Shown here one piece after another: positions 1 to 10,177 of a stretch of 64,000 nucleotides of DNA (positions are counted from its first letter, which is position 1; each line of letters begins with the position of its first letter). Source of the DNA: Berberis thunbergii (taxonomy: Eukaryota; Streptophyta; Magnoliopsida; Ranunculales; Berberidaceae); the NCBI GenBank assembly GCA_003290165.1, contig QNQO01001176.1, positions 280,865 to 344,864 of the forward strand. Direction: 5' to 3'. The translations under genes and the position numbers were made by a program. Under the pieces are notes generated by a model, which saw only the letters and a list, made by a program, of their open reading frames with translations, was not told the origin of the DNA and searched no databases.

Positions 1-55
1 CAACTGCTGATACAACAACACCTTCAGCCGAACTTGCTCTCAATGCAGCTATCAA
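1..55 (+). mobile_element. LINE-B, left fragment (ORF1 interior), runs in from before the window
   Basis: The frame beginning at base 3 is open to base 55. When one copy of the target duplication is used, it joins in frame to the codons upstream of the ORF1 start at 7632. This is therefore the left flank of LINE-B, separated from its right part (7592-9641) by the LINE-A insertion. The encoded stretch is Thr/Ala-rich linker without a domain. The 5' end of LINE-B lies outside the window. Confidence 0.7.
42..55 (+). repeat. Target-site duplication of LINE-A, left copy
   Basis: The 14 bases AATGCAGCTATCAA recur at 7578-7591, directly after the A-rich tail of LINE-A. The first two A residues of the right copy could belong to the tail, so the duplication is 12-14 bp, a usual length for L1-type insertion. 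Confidence 0.85.
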
Positions 56-473
56 ACAACTGTGGGACTTATTTCTAGCCATCGATCCTGGTGGCGGCTA
101 GGGTAGCAACAGTGCAAACCCTAGGCGGCTCAGCCTTCCTAGCCGGCGCAACAGGGCTTCCAGGGCTCTCCTGCCCCGATTCGCCGATTCTGGACGACAC
201 AGCTTCCCACCGGTACGTCGATACGGGCCGATTTTTCGTTGTCCAGCCGTTCGTGATACGCCCCATTCTTGATTGGCCGCGATCCAGCATTGGGTTTCGG
301 CCTGCTGTGACGCTTCCACCTCCATCTCAGTCGCCAATACGGTACGCAAATCGGTTTGTGCTGTTATGATTGAATACTTACACTGGTTTGTGACATCCAC
401 TATTACGATTGATTTCTTACACTGGCAACAAACTGGATGTGATGTCGGCGCCTTCTGCCGCCATACCTCCCCC

Positions 474-2536
474 ATGATGGGGAGATCTGGTAATGGGGGT
501 ACTGTGGAAGGATTGATTAAGCCCTCCTTCGCACAAATTTTGGGTAAAATTTTGGTGACCGACGTTGTGGAGACTCCGGTTGAAGGCACAAGATTCAGTA
601 AAAAGGGAGCTCCTGCAATTGGCATTACGACATCCGATGAGGTCCGTGGGGAGGAGTTCATGGAAAAACATGTGATTGTCCTCAAATTCTCTAGTTATAC
701 CGCCCAACATTGGAAGACATCTGTGATTCGATTCACAGAACTTGGGGAATTCTGGGAGATTTTTCGCTTGGATTACTCAATCAACGGCATGTGTTAGTTC
801 GTCTTCAATCGGAGGAGGAAGCAAAGAAAGTTTTGTCGAGGGACTCCTTTTTGATTCGTGGCGTTCGTTTCAAAGCTTTTCGTTGGCATGATGGCTTTAG
901 TCTGAAGGAGGACCCAATCTCGGTGCCGCTGTGGGTAGAGTTGCCTAACTTACCTCTACATCTTTTTCATCCCCCTATTTTAAAAGCAATTGTCAATTCT
1001 TTTGGTGTTTTTTTTGAGGATGGATGACCATACTAGATGTTTATCGCGCCCGGGCTTTGCCTGCGTGTGCGTGGAGATGACATTGGCGGATAAATTACCT
1101 AACAGAGTATGGATTGATAGGGCTAATAATAGAGGCTTCTGGCAGAAAATAGAATATCCAGGTTTCAAATATTGTGATTTTTGTTCGTTGATAGGTCATC
1201 AGGAGAGTTTCTGTCGAAAGAAGCTAGGCATTAAGGGCGGTGGCCGAATTTCAGAATTAGGCAAAATTGAGAAGGTTGTCAAACCAAAGGCCGAAAATAA
1301 TATTATCAGGCAACAATATGTTCCAGTGGTCCGAAAAGAAAAATTTTCAAATTCTGATGTGGGGGTGAGTGGAACAAAAAATAGCAAAGGCGAGGAGATT
1401 CCGGATGGGGTCGTGGACAGAAATCAGGTGGCCATTGATCCGGTTAAGGTGGGTTTGTCCAACAAATTTGAGTCACTAATGGAGATTAACGAGGAGGAGG
1501 AGGGAGCTCCGGCGGAACTAAAAACAGTGGGTCAACAAAAAAAGCATATTAACACCGGGGTCAAGCAAGAATCAACGGAAGAATGCCTCATCGAAGTGGG
1601 GTATACAACTTCAGAGATTGCAAATGTCCTTGGACAGCAGCAACCGCCGTTTCCACAAGAAGATGATGTTCATCTCGATTCACAGCGCATCTTATCTAAT
1701 CAAATGGCAGCGTCGCAACCTGCGGTGAAGGATCTAACATGCGAGATTCAGGTTGGGCAGTTTGTTTCAGAGGTACGCACAGTGGAATTTACAACGGCGG
1801 GATAGTCCTTGGTTTCGCCCCAGCCAGTGGTTCAATTGGATATAACCAATGAAGTTTTCTCTCAGCCAGATCATAATGGTCTAGTTCAGCCAGAGAACAA
1901 CACCAAAGCAGTACCTACATAGGGTCAACATAGCAACATAATAGCACCAAAACAGGGCCAACACAGCACCCAAACAGAGGAACCATTGGCCCTGCCAGGG
2001 CCCTGTTTTGCAACAGCAGATGCGAGCTTCAACAGACCAGTGTCTATCATAGCTGGAGCTACTTTTCCAGTACGTGACACAGACCATGCAATATTTGTTC
2101 CTCGAACCGACTCTCATACGAAGCAGTCAAGTGCTGCTGAAATACAGGCAGCTAGCGCTGAAACAGGGCAGCCGTCAGTCCAGGATGGGTTGTCGGATGC
2201 TCACGTGTTGCGTTCACAAACGGACATCATTGGGAACTTAGCACAATGTAACAAGCAGGAAGCACGGGTTTTGCCGACTGCGATTAGCAATTTGTTGAAG
2301 GAGGGACGTTCTTTGCGAAAAAAGAAAAAAAAATGAATGTCAATACTCTTGAAAGCGCCACAGATGACAGCGATGAGGTGGAGTCGGACTCGGAGATTGG
2401 ACCGGGCACACAAGCTATCAAGGATTTAGAATTGGGGGCCATATCTGACGTGGACCGAAAGAAGAACGTCAAAGCAGCGGTTCCTATGGGCACTCGTCAC
2501 AAGACTAAGAAGGGTTTGTCTTTCTCCCGCGTTTAA
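474..2536 (+). pseudogene. LINE-A ORF1 (DUF4283-like RNA-binding protein with zinc knuckle), broken
   Basis: In plant L1 elements ORF1 is the nucleic-acid-binding partner of the element RNA. The N-terminal part includes a PSFAQIL motif typical of these proteins. A DUF4283-like domain follows across about 690-1150, and a CX2CX4HX4C zinc knuckle (CDFCSLIGHQESFC) is encoded near 1170-1212. The acidic, Gln-rich C-terminal part runs to 2536. The frame changes near 745-800 and again near 990-1025, a TAG stop lies at 1803-1805, and the frame shifts again at the A run at 2320-2333. The chosen start is the ATG at 474; alternatives upstream are not ATG. The stop is one base before the ORF2 ATG, the normal tight ORF1/ORF2 spacing. 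Confidence 0.8.
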
Positions 2537-2537
2537 G

Positions 2538-5500
2538 ATGATAGAAAATTTTATGTTTTGGAATGCTCGTGGTGTTGGCAATAGGGCCACGAGAAGGCGG
2601 TTACAAAAGATGGTTGTGGAACATAATGTCAGACTTCTTATGATTGTGGAACCTATGATTGATGCTAGCAGATACATGGAGATTGGTAATAAACAAAAAC
2701 TTGGCGGTTTTGCTTCCAATGACATGGTTGGCGGCAAGATTTGGCTTATGTGGGATACTTCTCTTACTTTCTCGGTGGTGGACATGTCGGACCAGATCAT
2801 TCATTGCCAGGTAACAAATTCATCTTCACGAGGTTTTTTAATTTCTTTTGTTTATGCTAAATGCTCTGTGGATGAACGAATGGAACTATGGTCAAATATG
2901 GTCAATTTTACGGCTAATCATGATTCTCCATGGATGGTCGGTGGGGATTTCAATACATATTTACATTCGGGGGAAAAAGTAGGGGGAGTTGCTCCGTCAC
3001 TGGCAAGCATGGCTCATTTTTCAGATTGTATTGAAACCCGTGGCTTAATTGATTGTGGTTATTTGGGTCCTCGACTCACCTGGTGTAATAATAGGCGGGG
3101 AAGTGAGCGTATTTGGGCCAGACTTGACAGGATTTTTGTCAATTCGGTGTGGACTACAGTCTTGTCTCATCCTAGAGTTGAACATCTCAGTCGCACATTT
3201 TCTGATCACTCCCCATTGCTGGCATCTATGCCCTCTCAACCTAGGATTGGCTTTGCACCTTTTAGATTCTTAGACATGTGGACTACACACCTGGAGTTTA
3301 TTAATCTGGTTAAGGACATTTGGTTGACTGATTTGGCTATTGCCAGACCCATTGATAGAGTGGATGCCAAATTGAAATCGACCCGTTGAGCTCTTATACA
3401 GTGGAACTGGATGGTTTTTGGGAATGTGTTTAGCAGAATCCGCGCTTTAGAGGACGAAATGCAACAATGAGAAACTATTTTATTGGCAGGTTTTGATAAT
3501 GGAAACCATAATGGTCTAAATGTTGATGCCAACTGAGATACTAATGCTTTCTGCAATTTAAATCGCTGTCAGGCTGAGTACAGATTAGCTCTCAAACAGG
3601 AGGAGCTCTACTGGATTCAGAAATCAGGTGAAAAAGATTTTAAGGAGGGGGATGCCTGCACCAAATATTTTTTCGCCTCCACAAAGTCTAAAAAAAAACG
3701 GAGGGCCATCAATCAGATTACTTTACCATGCGGCAGGATTATTTCGGACCCTGGTGAGATTTTTAATAATGCCACTGATTTCTTTGCCAATTTGTTATCT
3801 TCCCAAGGTACATGTATGGTGGATGCAGATTTGTTGAATTGTATTCCGAAACTGATGAGTTCTGATCAATGTGAGTTTTTGGTCAAACGTCCTTCTTTGG
3901 AGGAAGTGAGAAATGCGGTTTTTGACATCCCAAAAAATAGTGCATCGGGTCCGGATGGATTTACTGCTGGTTTTTTTCAGGCCTATTGGAATTTCCTGAG
4001 TAAGGATATTTGGGAGGCTGCTAGTCAGTTTTTTGATGGGGAGGCGATGCCGGCTTCTTTCTCGGCTAATTTCATGGCTTTGATTCCTAAAACTGAGAAT
4101 CCAAGCTCCTTTGCTGAATTTCGCCCAATCAGTTTGTGCAACGTGATTTATAAGATTTTTAGTAAAATCCTTTGCACTAGACTGGCAGATCTGTTGCCCA
4201 TCCTTATCTCTCCGGAGCAAGGAGCATTTGTTAAAGGAAGGTTCATTGGTGAAAATATTGGCCTTGCATAGGAATTGATTAGGGATATTAATCGGAAGGT
4301 TTTCGGCGGAAATGTGGTTTTGAAAATTGACATGGAGAAAGCCTATGATAGAATGGAATGAAATTTTTTGTTTGCGGTGCTTAAAAAATTTGGCTTTAAT
4401 GGTAGATTTTGTCACATCATTTCCAACTGTATCACCTCTTGTGGTTTTTCAGTATTGCTTCAAGGAGCCTACAAAGGATTTTTTTGATTTACCAGGGGAT
4501 TAAGGCAAGGCGACCCTTTGTCTCCGTTCTTATTTATTATTGCTTCCGAAGTGTTGAGTAGGGGACTAAAAGAGGCTTTTCTTAGAGGAAAAATTGGGTA
4601 TTTCTATACTCCCAGGGCTTGCAGTCCTATTTCACACCTTTTATATGCAGATGATACCCTCATTTTCTTAAATGGAAGAAGGTCTTCTATTCGGGGATGC
4701 ATGGAGTTTTTGAATCGTTATTGTCAGACTTCGGGACAAAAAATAAATGAAGGCAAAAGCTCTTTTATCTTGAAGGACAAGGCAAGTGCAGAGAAAATTG
4801 TAGGTTTCAAAACCTACACAGGCTTCCAGTTTCAAGATGCTCATTTGAAATATTTGGGAGGGCCAATTTTCCAAGGAAGAGTTAAAATTACATATTTTGA
4901 AGATTTGATTGCTAGAATTCAATCGCGGATTCAGGGATGGAAGGCGAAATTGTTATCCCCGGGAGGCCGTTTAATCTTGATTAAACATGTCCTTAGCTCG
5001 ATTCCAATTTATATTCTCAGTACCATGTGTGTTCCTATGAAAGTTTTATCCCAGATTAATAGTTTGTTGGCAGACTTCTTCTAGGGGGATTGTGAAGGCA
5101 GACTGAAGAAAAATGGGTGTCATGGACTAATATTTGTCTCCCACAGGATGAAGAAGGTCTGGGTGTGCGAGACTTGATGGTGGTAATGCGGGCGTTTCGC
5201 CTCAAGGCACTCTGGAGATTATGTACTTCAGATTCTCTTTGGGCTAACTTCATGAGAAACAAATACTGGGTGCATGGGGTGGCGTTGAATGGTCAGGTTG
5301 TGAAAAGTGGTTTTTCTCTGTTTTTCAAAGAGCTCATGCTTGGCAAGTCCCTCATTCGATGTGGCGAATTGGTAAGGGAAATATCAATTTTTTTGAGGAA
5401 AATTGGCATACGGTAGCATCCTTTAGAAGATCGGTGGTTTTGGTTGGTAAAGGTGTGTGGCCTTTGGTAAATGAGGTGATTTCAACCAATTTTGAATTGG

Positions 5501-6604
5501 TTAACCCAGAAATCAGGCATCTAGCAAGGACAATTTTTGCCGATAGATTATATGGCGAGGTTTTTCAGGCGGATGAATGTGTTTGGGCTCCGAACCCAAA
5601 TGGGAATTTGTCCCTTCAGTCGGCATATGACATGATACGAAGAAAAGGGATGGTAAATGGCCTCTATAAAATGATTTGGCATAATATGCTTCCTTCTAGA
5701 ATCTCAGTTTTTGGTGTGGAAATTACTCCATAGAGGGGTACCAGTGGATGGGGAGTTGTACAGATGCGAATTTAGTCTGGCATCTAGATGTAGATGTTGC
5801 CAAATGCCACAGCAAGAATCTCTGAATCATTTATTTTTGGATGGGGAATTGGCGATGCAGGTGTGGTGCCATTTTGAGTTGATTTTTGATGTGCATATCA
5901 GAAAACCAGCAGAAATCTCCACGACCCTAGTCATTTGGTTCCGGCGAGCCAAGATGAGCACACAAATAGGTGTGTGATCCCTTCTCACTCCTATGTTCAT
6001 TTTATGGGAAATATGAAAACAGCGGTGCAAATGTGTATATGAGAATGTTGTTCATAATCCCGCCTTTGTGATTTTGGATATTCGGCGCAATTTGCACTTA
6101 GCAAACAATTTTATAACTCCTAAGCAACTCAGCTGGTATAAGGCTCCATTACGGGCTTTAAGGATACAAGAGATTCCAGTTTTGCGAAAGCTAAGTAGAA
6201 TTGTATTTTGGCATCCCCCTCCGCCAGAGTTTGTTGCTCTTAATGTGGATGGTTCCTCCCATAAGAATATAGCTGTTGGAGGTGTGATCATTAGAGACTC
6301 TAGGGGGCTTTGTGTTGTGGGAAAGCAAATGTTTTTTGGTGCAGGTTCTAATAATAAAGCGAAAATTTTGGCACTAGCCGAGGGACTCCGCCTTTGTCTC
6401 TCACTAGGTTTTAAACAGGTGGTTGTTCAGACGGATTCTGAAATTGTTTGTGGGTGGTTTAAGGGCAATTTTAAAATACCATGGCATTTGGAGAATATTT
6501 TGAAAGAAATTAAGCGGTTGGCGGAACAAATGACGCTAGATTGCTCCCATATTTATAGAGAAGCCAACGCGGTGGCGGATGCTTTAGCAGATAGAGCACA
6601 GTGA
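2538..6604 (+). pseudogene. LINE-A ORF2: endonuclease / reverse transcriptase / RNase H polyprotein, broken
   Basis: The apurinic-type endonuclease is at 2538-3389 (FWNARGVG start, GGDFNTY, SDHSPL). A linker follows, then reverse transcriptase at about 3900-5085 (GPDGF, FRPISLCNVIYK, catalytic YADD at 4644-4655). The zf-RVT region is about 5630-5900. A plant-type RNase H is at 6068-6604, with NVDGS, an EGL glutamate, QTDSE and VADALA all present. Protein length without breaks would be about 1350 residues, usual for the family. Breaks include stops at 3387-3389, near 3468, near 3535, at 4269-4271, 4359-4361, 4485-4487 and 5082-5084. Frameshifts lie near 5110, 5400, 5720 and 5980-6070. The reverse transcriptase and RNase H active-site residues are still readable. 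Confidence 0.9.
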
Positions 6605-7577
6605 GACCATAGTTCTGTCTCTTTCGATGCGAGTGCTCTTCCTAGGAGAGTGGCAGGTTTATTAGTGCTTGACCGCTGGCATACGGCATACATACGTCAC
6701 GGGGACGAGTAGTCAAAATCAGGATGGGCAGATATAGGTACTGGAACAGTGTGCTGCTTGGGGGCTCTGTTGTAAAACAGAGTATCCCCTGTTTTCAGCG
6801 TTGGAGAAGGCCTGAGCTGAATGCGAACTGCCGGGAGTTGCTGAGGCCTGGTGGTGCGGAGGTTGGTGCAGCAGCTTGAGGGCGGGAGGCTGTCTGCGCA
6901 ACAGTTTAAGACTGGGTGTGGGAGCTGTTTTGCTTGGGCGTGGAGTGGTGGCATGTCTTGCTGCGACGCTGGGATGTTGCGGCTTGATGAGACTGAGCAA
7001 GAATGGGCAATGTTAGGTTCTGGAACCGGGTGCTGGCAGGGCACTCTGCTGTAAAACAGAGTGTCCCCTATTTTTCGGAGCAGGGAGAGGTTGCAGACTG
7101 GAAGGACTGGGCGGATTTCTGGCTGTTGCGGACTGTACTGCGTCCTGGACTGTTGGTTAGGCAGTGGCGCGATGGAGGATACGCGAGAGGCTGATGGACG
7201 CTGTTGTGTAGCAGTACGTCCTGCTGCTGTGCTGGGTGCTGAGCTGCTGCGTTGCAGTGGCATTCTAAGATGGTGCCGATGCTGGGTGCTGTCCAGTGTC
7301 AGGTTGATGGGTGCGAACATGCTGTTGCGAGTTACGTTTCAGCGTGCTGCGCTAAAGCTGGTTTAAATTTTTGCATTTTGCTGCTTTTCAGGATAGATTG
7401 TTGAGTCTCTGCCACTGTTTAAAAAACAATTTGGTTTTTAATACGGGTAACGTCGTAATGCACCCCCGTAGCGTATGTTTATCAATTTTTTGATAAGTAA
7501 TGAAGGTCTGGCATTCCATAGTTGCCCCTCCCCACTGGAGGTTATCTTAAAAAATAAAAAAATAAAAAAATAAAAAA
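6605..7577 (+). other. LINE-A 3' untranslated region with A-rich tail
   Basis: There is no coding signal here; the open frames on both strands are low-complexity shadows. The region holds an imperfect direct repeat (about 6730-6800 and 7009-7075). Each copy contains a small hairpin: CTCTGTT-GTAA-AACAGAG at 6765-6782, and a one-mismatch copy at 7044-7061. The tail of repeated AATAAAA units marks the end of the retroposed RNA. Confidence 0.7.
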
Positions 7578-7591
7578 AATGCAGCTATCAA
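7578..7591 (+). repeat. Target-site duplication of LINE-A, right copy
   Basis: Identical to 42-55 over 14 bases and directly follows the A-rich tail. Confidence 0.85.
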
Positions 7592-9158
7592 CACTAGTGC
7601 GGCCTGGAGACCTGCAACAACCCCGAAGACAATGAGTTGGTCTTCCTTGTTTGACAAACGACATTATAGGAGCAGTTCTAAACTGCACTACGTTAAACCC
7701 ACAGATGTCGAGGGAAAAACGATAGTCAACATCAAGAAATCTGATCATGCAACAATGATAGAGGAGTGTGAGACCTATCTTATTGGTAACTTTGTTGGGA
7801 ATAGATTGGCATACAGCTTCGTAAGAGACAAACTGAAAAAACTGTGGGGTTTGAAAAGCGAGTTCGAGATGATAGTATATGGTGACAAATCCTTCGTTTT
7901 TCGATTCAATAATGAAGAAGATCGCAAGAAGGTGTTAGACATTGGGCCAGTTCACATCGCAAATGGGATATTCCTTATTCGGCCATGGCAGCCTTATATG
8001 GAAGAGAGCGTCGAGGTCCTCGACTCGGTACCGATCTGGGTAAATCTGCGTCGAGTCCCTCTCTTCTTGTTGAGCCATGCTGGACTGCAGTCCATTTCAA
8101 GTGTATTAGGCACTCTGCTCTTGCTTGACAAAGCGACCGAGCAACGATCTCTATTGTCTTACGCACGAGTCTGTGTGGAAATCGAAGCAGATAGCCAATT
8201 CCCTAGCTCCATCCAAGTTGTTATCGATGATGGGAAACTAATAAACGTCGAGGTTGAATACTCCTGGCGTCCTGTCAAATGTAGTCATTGCAAAGGCTTC
8301 GGTCATGGATCTGCTCACTGTCCCAAACAAAAAAATTACAAGGCCAAGCACACCAAATATTGGCGAGCCACAAACTCCACCAGTAAGGAGAAGGAGCCGA
8401 TTGCTGTTCTGCAGGAGGACGGATGGCAAGTTACAACAGGCAAGCACAGGTACAAACCAAGCGGGAACCAAACCCAACAGGAGGCGGCAGTGTAGTGCAG
8501 GAACCACAATACAACATCCACAATGCAGGAACCACAATGCAAGACCCAAACCCCACAAGCGGAGGCAGTACAAGAACCATCTACTACTCAAACCATTATA
8601 GATGAACACACACTTATGAGCTTGGATGCGGCAGATCCACAACTGCTGTTGACGGCTGCTGCTCCGCAGACCCTGCTCATTGATATGACTAAGGGGCAAA
8701 TACTCACAGAGCAGCAGAGTTTGGTTGTTGTTGTTAAGGAGCAACACTAAAAAGATTTCAGGGATGATTGTAGGGATGCGGGTTACTCACCCAATGGGAT
8801 TGAAATGGCGATTCAAGCTGCGGATTCAGACGCTGAAGTAGCAGCAGAGCCAGGTCTGTCTACCCCCATATCTAACTCAGAGGAAAACCCAATGCAAGTA
8901 GTGGAGGTGCTTTGTGCAATCGCTGATATAGGAGGACTGGGGGAAGATCCCACAACAATCATGGATTGCCTAACACCCCAAGACGTTAAGGCTGTGCATT
9001 CAGCAATTGCAAGAATAGGCAGGGATGCATTGGTCGCTGACATTCAAGCTTCACTTGCAGAGGCAGCACCAAAGGTGGGGCAAAACACTAGTGAAGAAGA
9101 ACATGAGGTTCCCACAATACAGCCTCCCACGGCATATGTTCCTCGAAGGTCCTCTTGA
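7592..9158 (+). pseudogene. LINE-B ORF1 (DUF4283 domain plus zinc knuckle), interrupted by LINE-A
   Basis: One frame runs from base 3 through 55, resumes at 7592 and continues to 9158. Inside the right part there are only two stops (8493-8495 TAG and 8748-8750 TAA). The DUF4283-like domain is about residues 30-180 counted from the ATG at 7632 (FVGNRLAYSFV, LKKLWGL, FRFNNEEDRKKVL, PIWVNLRRVPL). A zinc knuckle CSHCKGFGHGSAHC (CX2CX4HX4C) is encoded at about 8281-8322. A Gln/Ala-rich C-terminal tail follows, ending with the conserved-looking acidic and Ala-rich stretch at 8805-9158. The 7632 ATG may not be the native start, because the frame stays open upstream across the insertion site. Confidence 0.82.
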
Positions 9159-9191
9159 AGCAAGAAGACAAATCCTAAATTCAGGTAACTG

Positions 9192-9572
9192 ATGATGATA
9201 ATACAAGTAGAATGCAAATGCTTATTAGAACCTTGTATGGATGCTAGATTAGTGCTAGCATTCAATGGTTTTTATATCATGATTCATTGTGGTTCGTATC
9301 CTTACGACGACTTCTCATACATTCTGGGGCCCACATTAGGTATAAATCACGTCATGAGAGTGATTAAAGGATTGATTGGTACTTATGAGGAAGAAAAGTT
9401 ATGGCAGGTCTATCATACAACTACTTTAGTAGCAGAACATTTTGCAGGGTTACTCCCCAACTTGGAGACGGTGACTCTAGTACTACTTAGGTTCTTTGTT
9501 GAAGATTTGAAGCAAGTTTATTGTCCTATGGATGTTGTAACGAGTGAACGTACTATCGAATGTAACTTGTAA
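9192..9572 (+). pseudogene. LINE-B ORF2 remnant: first codons joined to the C-terminal half of RNase H
   Basis: The frame begins with ATGATGATAATA, which looks like the first codons of a LINE ORF2. It then passes directly into sequence that aligns with the C-terminal half of the LINE-C RNase H (for example VAEHFAGLLPNL against ADKLASLLPSA, and FVEDLKQVYCPMDVV against FAEDLKKIIFYDAIG). Roughly 3.5 kb of ORF2 is absent. The RNase H catalytic N-terminal part is gone, so no activity is expected. Confidence 0.7.
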
Positions 9573-9641
9573 CGGTTCTATTTTTCTATGGTCTGGGGAG
9601 CCCATTTACACCCCGCGCTTGCCTTTCAAAGAAAAAAAAAA

Positions 9642-10177
9642 CTATCTTGTGTTGTTTTGTGTTCTCTCTGTTACTCTCTCCTTAACCTTTGTTTTACTTA
9701 TCTTCTAGCATATAGCAATTCTAAATCTGACTTCTACTTAGCTAATGGTTGATCTCCTCTTTGTATTTCAGGTCTCCAATGTATGTGATTCAGGACAAAG
9801 ATGCTAGAGTCTCCAATGTATACTTTTGTCTCATTCTATCCACCCTTATAATTACTTTCCATTCCATATGAACTACTAGCCAAACATTCCTCTTATCACC
9901 CACCGCTCTTCAATCACATTTAATTTATTCCCTTCTTTTTCAACTCTTCACATCATCCCACAATTATAAATGCTAAATTATAACCTTTCTAATATTTGTC
10001 CTCAATATTCACCTTCTTCATATCTTCCATAATATTAATCCTCACCCTGAACCTATCAACCATCGATTTGTGTTGTCCCCCTTCCATATTCGCTTCTCTC
10101 TTCATCTTTGTCCTCTTCAACAAATAATTCCATCTCATCCATCATGCACCCTCTCCCTTAGCTACCCCTACACCAGG
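9642..10177. other. AT-rich spacer between LINE-B and LINE-D
   Basis: Pyrimidine-rich on the plus strand and no coding signal. The last ~150 bp may be the 5' untranslated region of LINE-D, since open codons run into its ATG, but no boundary is visible. Confidence 0.5.

Larger units (their letters stand above)
56..7577 (+). mobile_element. LINE-A: near full-length L1-type non-LTR retrotransposon, decayed
   Basis: It is bounded by a 14-bp duplication and ends in an A-rich (AATAAAA)n-like tail at about 7548-7580. In order it holds a 5' region of about 420 bp, ORF1 (DUF4283-type with zinc knuckle), ORF2 (endonuclease, reverse transcriptase, zf-RVT, RNase H) and a 3' region of about 970 bp. At about 7.5 kb it is plausible for a full-length plant L1. 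Both ORFs carry several stops and frameshifts, so the copy cannot move by itself. Many of the stops read as TGG to TGA/TAG changes, as expected from decay of methylated cytosines. Confidence 0.88.
7592..9641 (+). mobile_element. LINE-B, right fragment: ORF1, remnant of ORF2, 3' end and poly(A)
   Basis: It holds ORF1 (to 9158), a short ORF2 remnant (9192-9572), and a 3' end with an A run at 9632-9641. Its last 45 bases before the A run (9583-9627) closely match those of LINE-C (43857-43899), including GGTCTGGG, AGCCCATTTA and CCGCGCTTGCCTTT. The two are therefore copies of one LINE family. Compared with LINE-C, almost all of endonuclease, reverse transcriptase and the first half of RNase H is missing. 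Confidence 0.85.

Noticed and set aside
98..685. 195-codon minus-strand frame opposite LINE-A ORF1
   Set aside because: Shadow of LINE-A; no start context, no domain, and the opposite strand explains the sequence.
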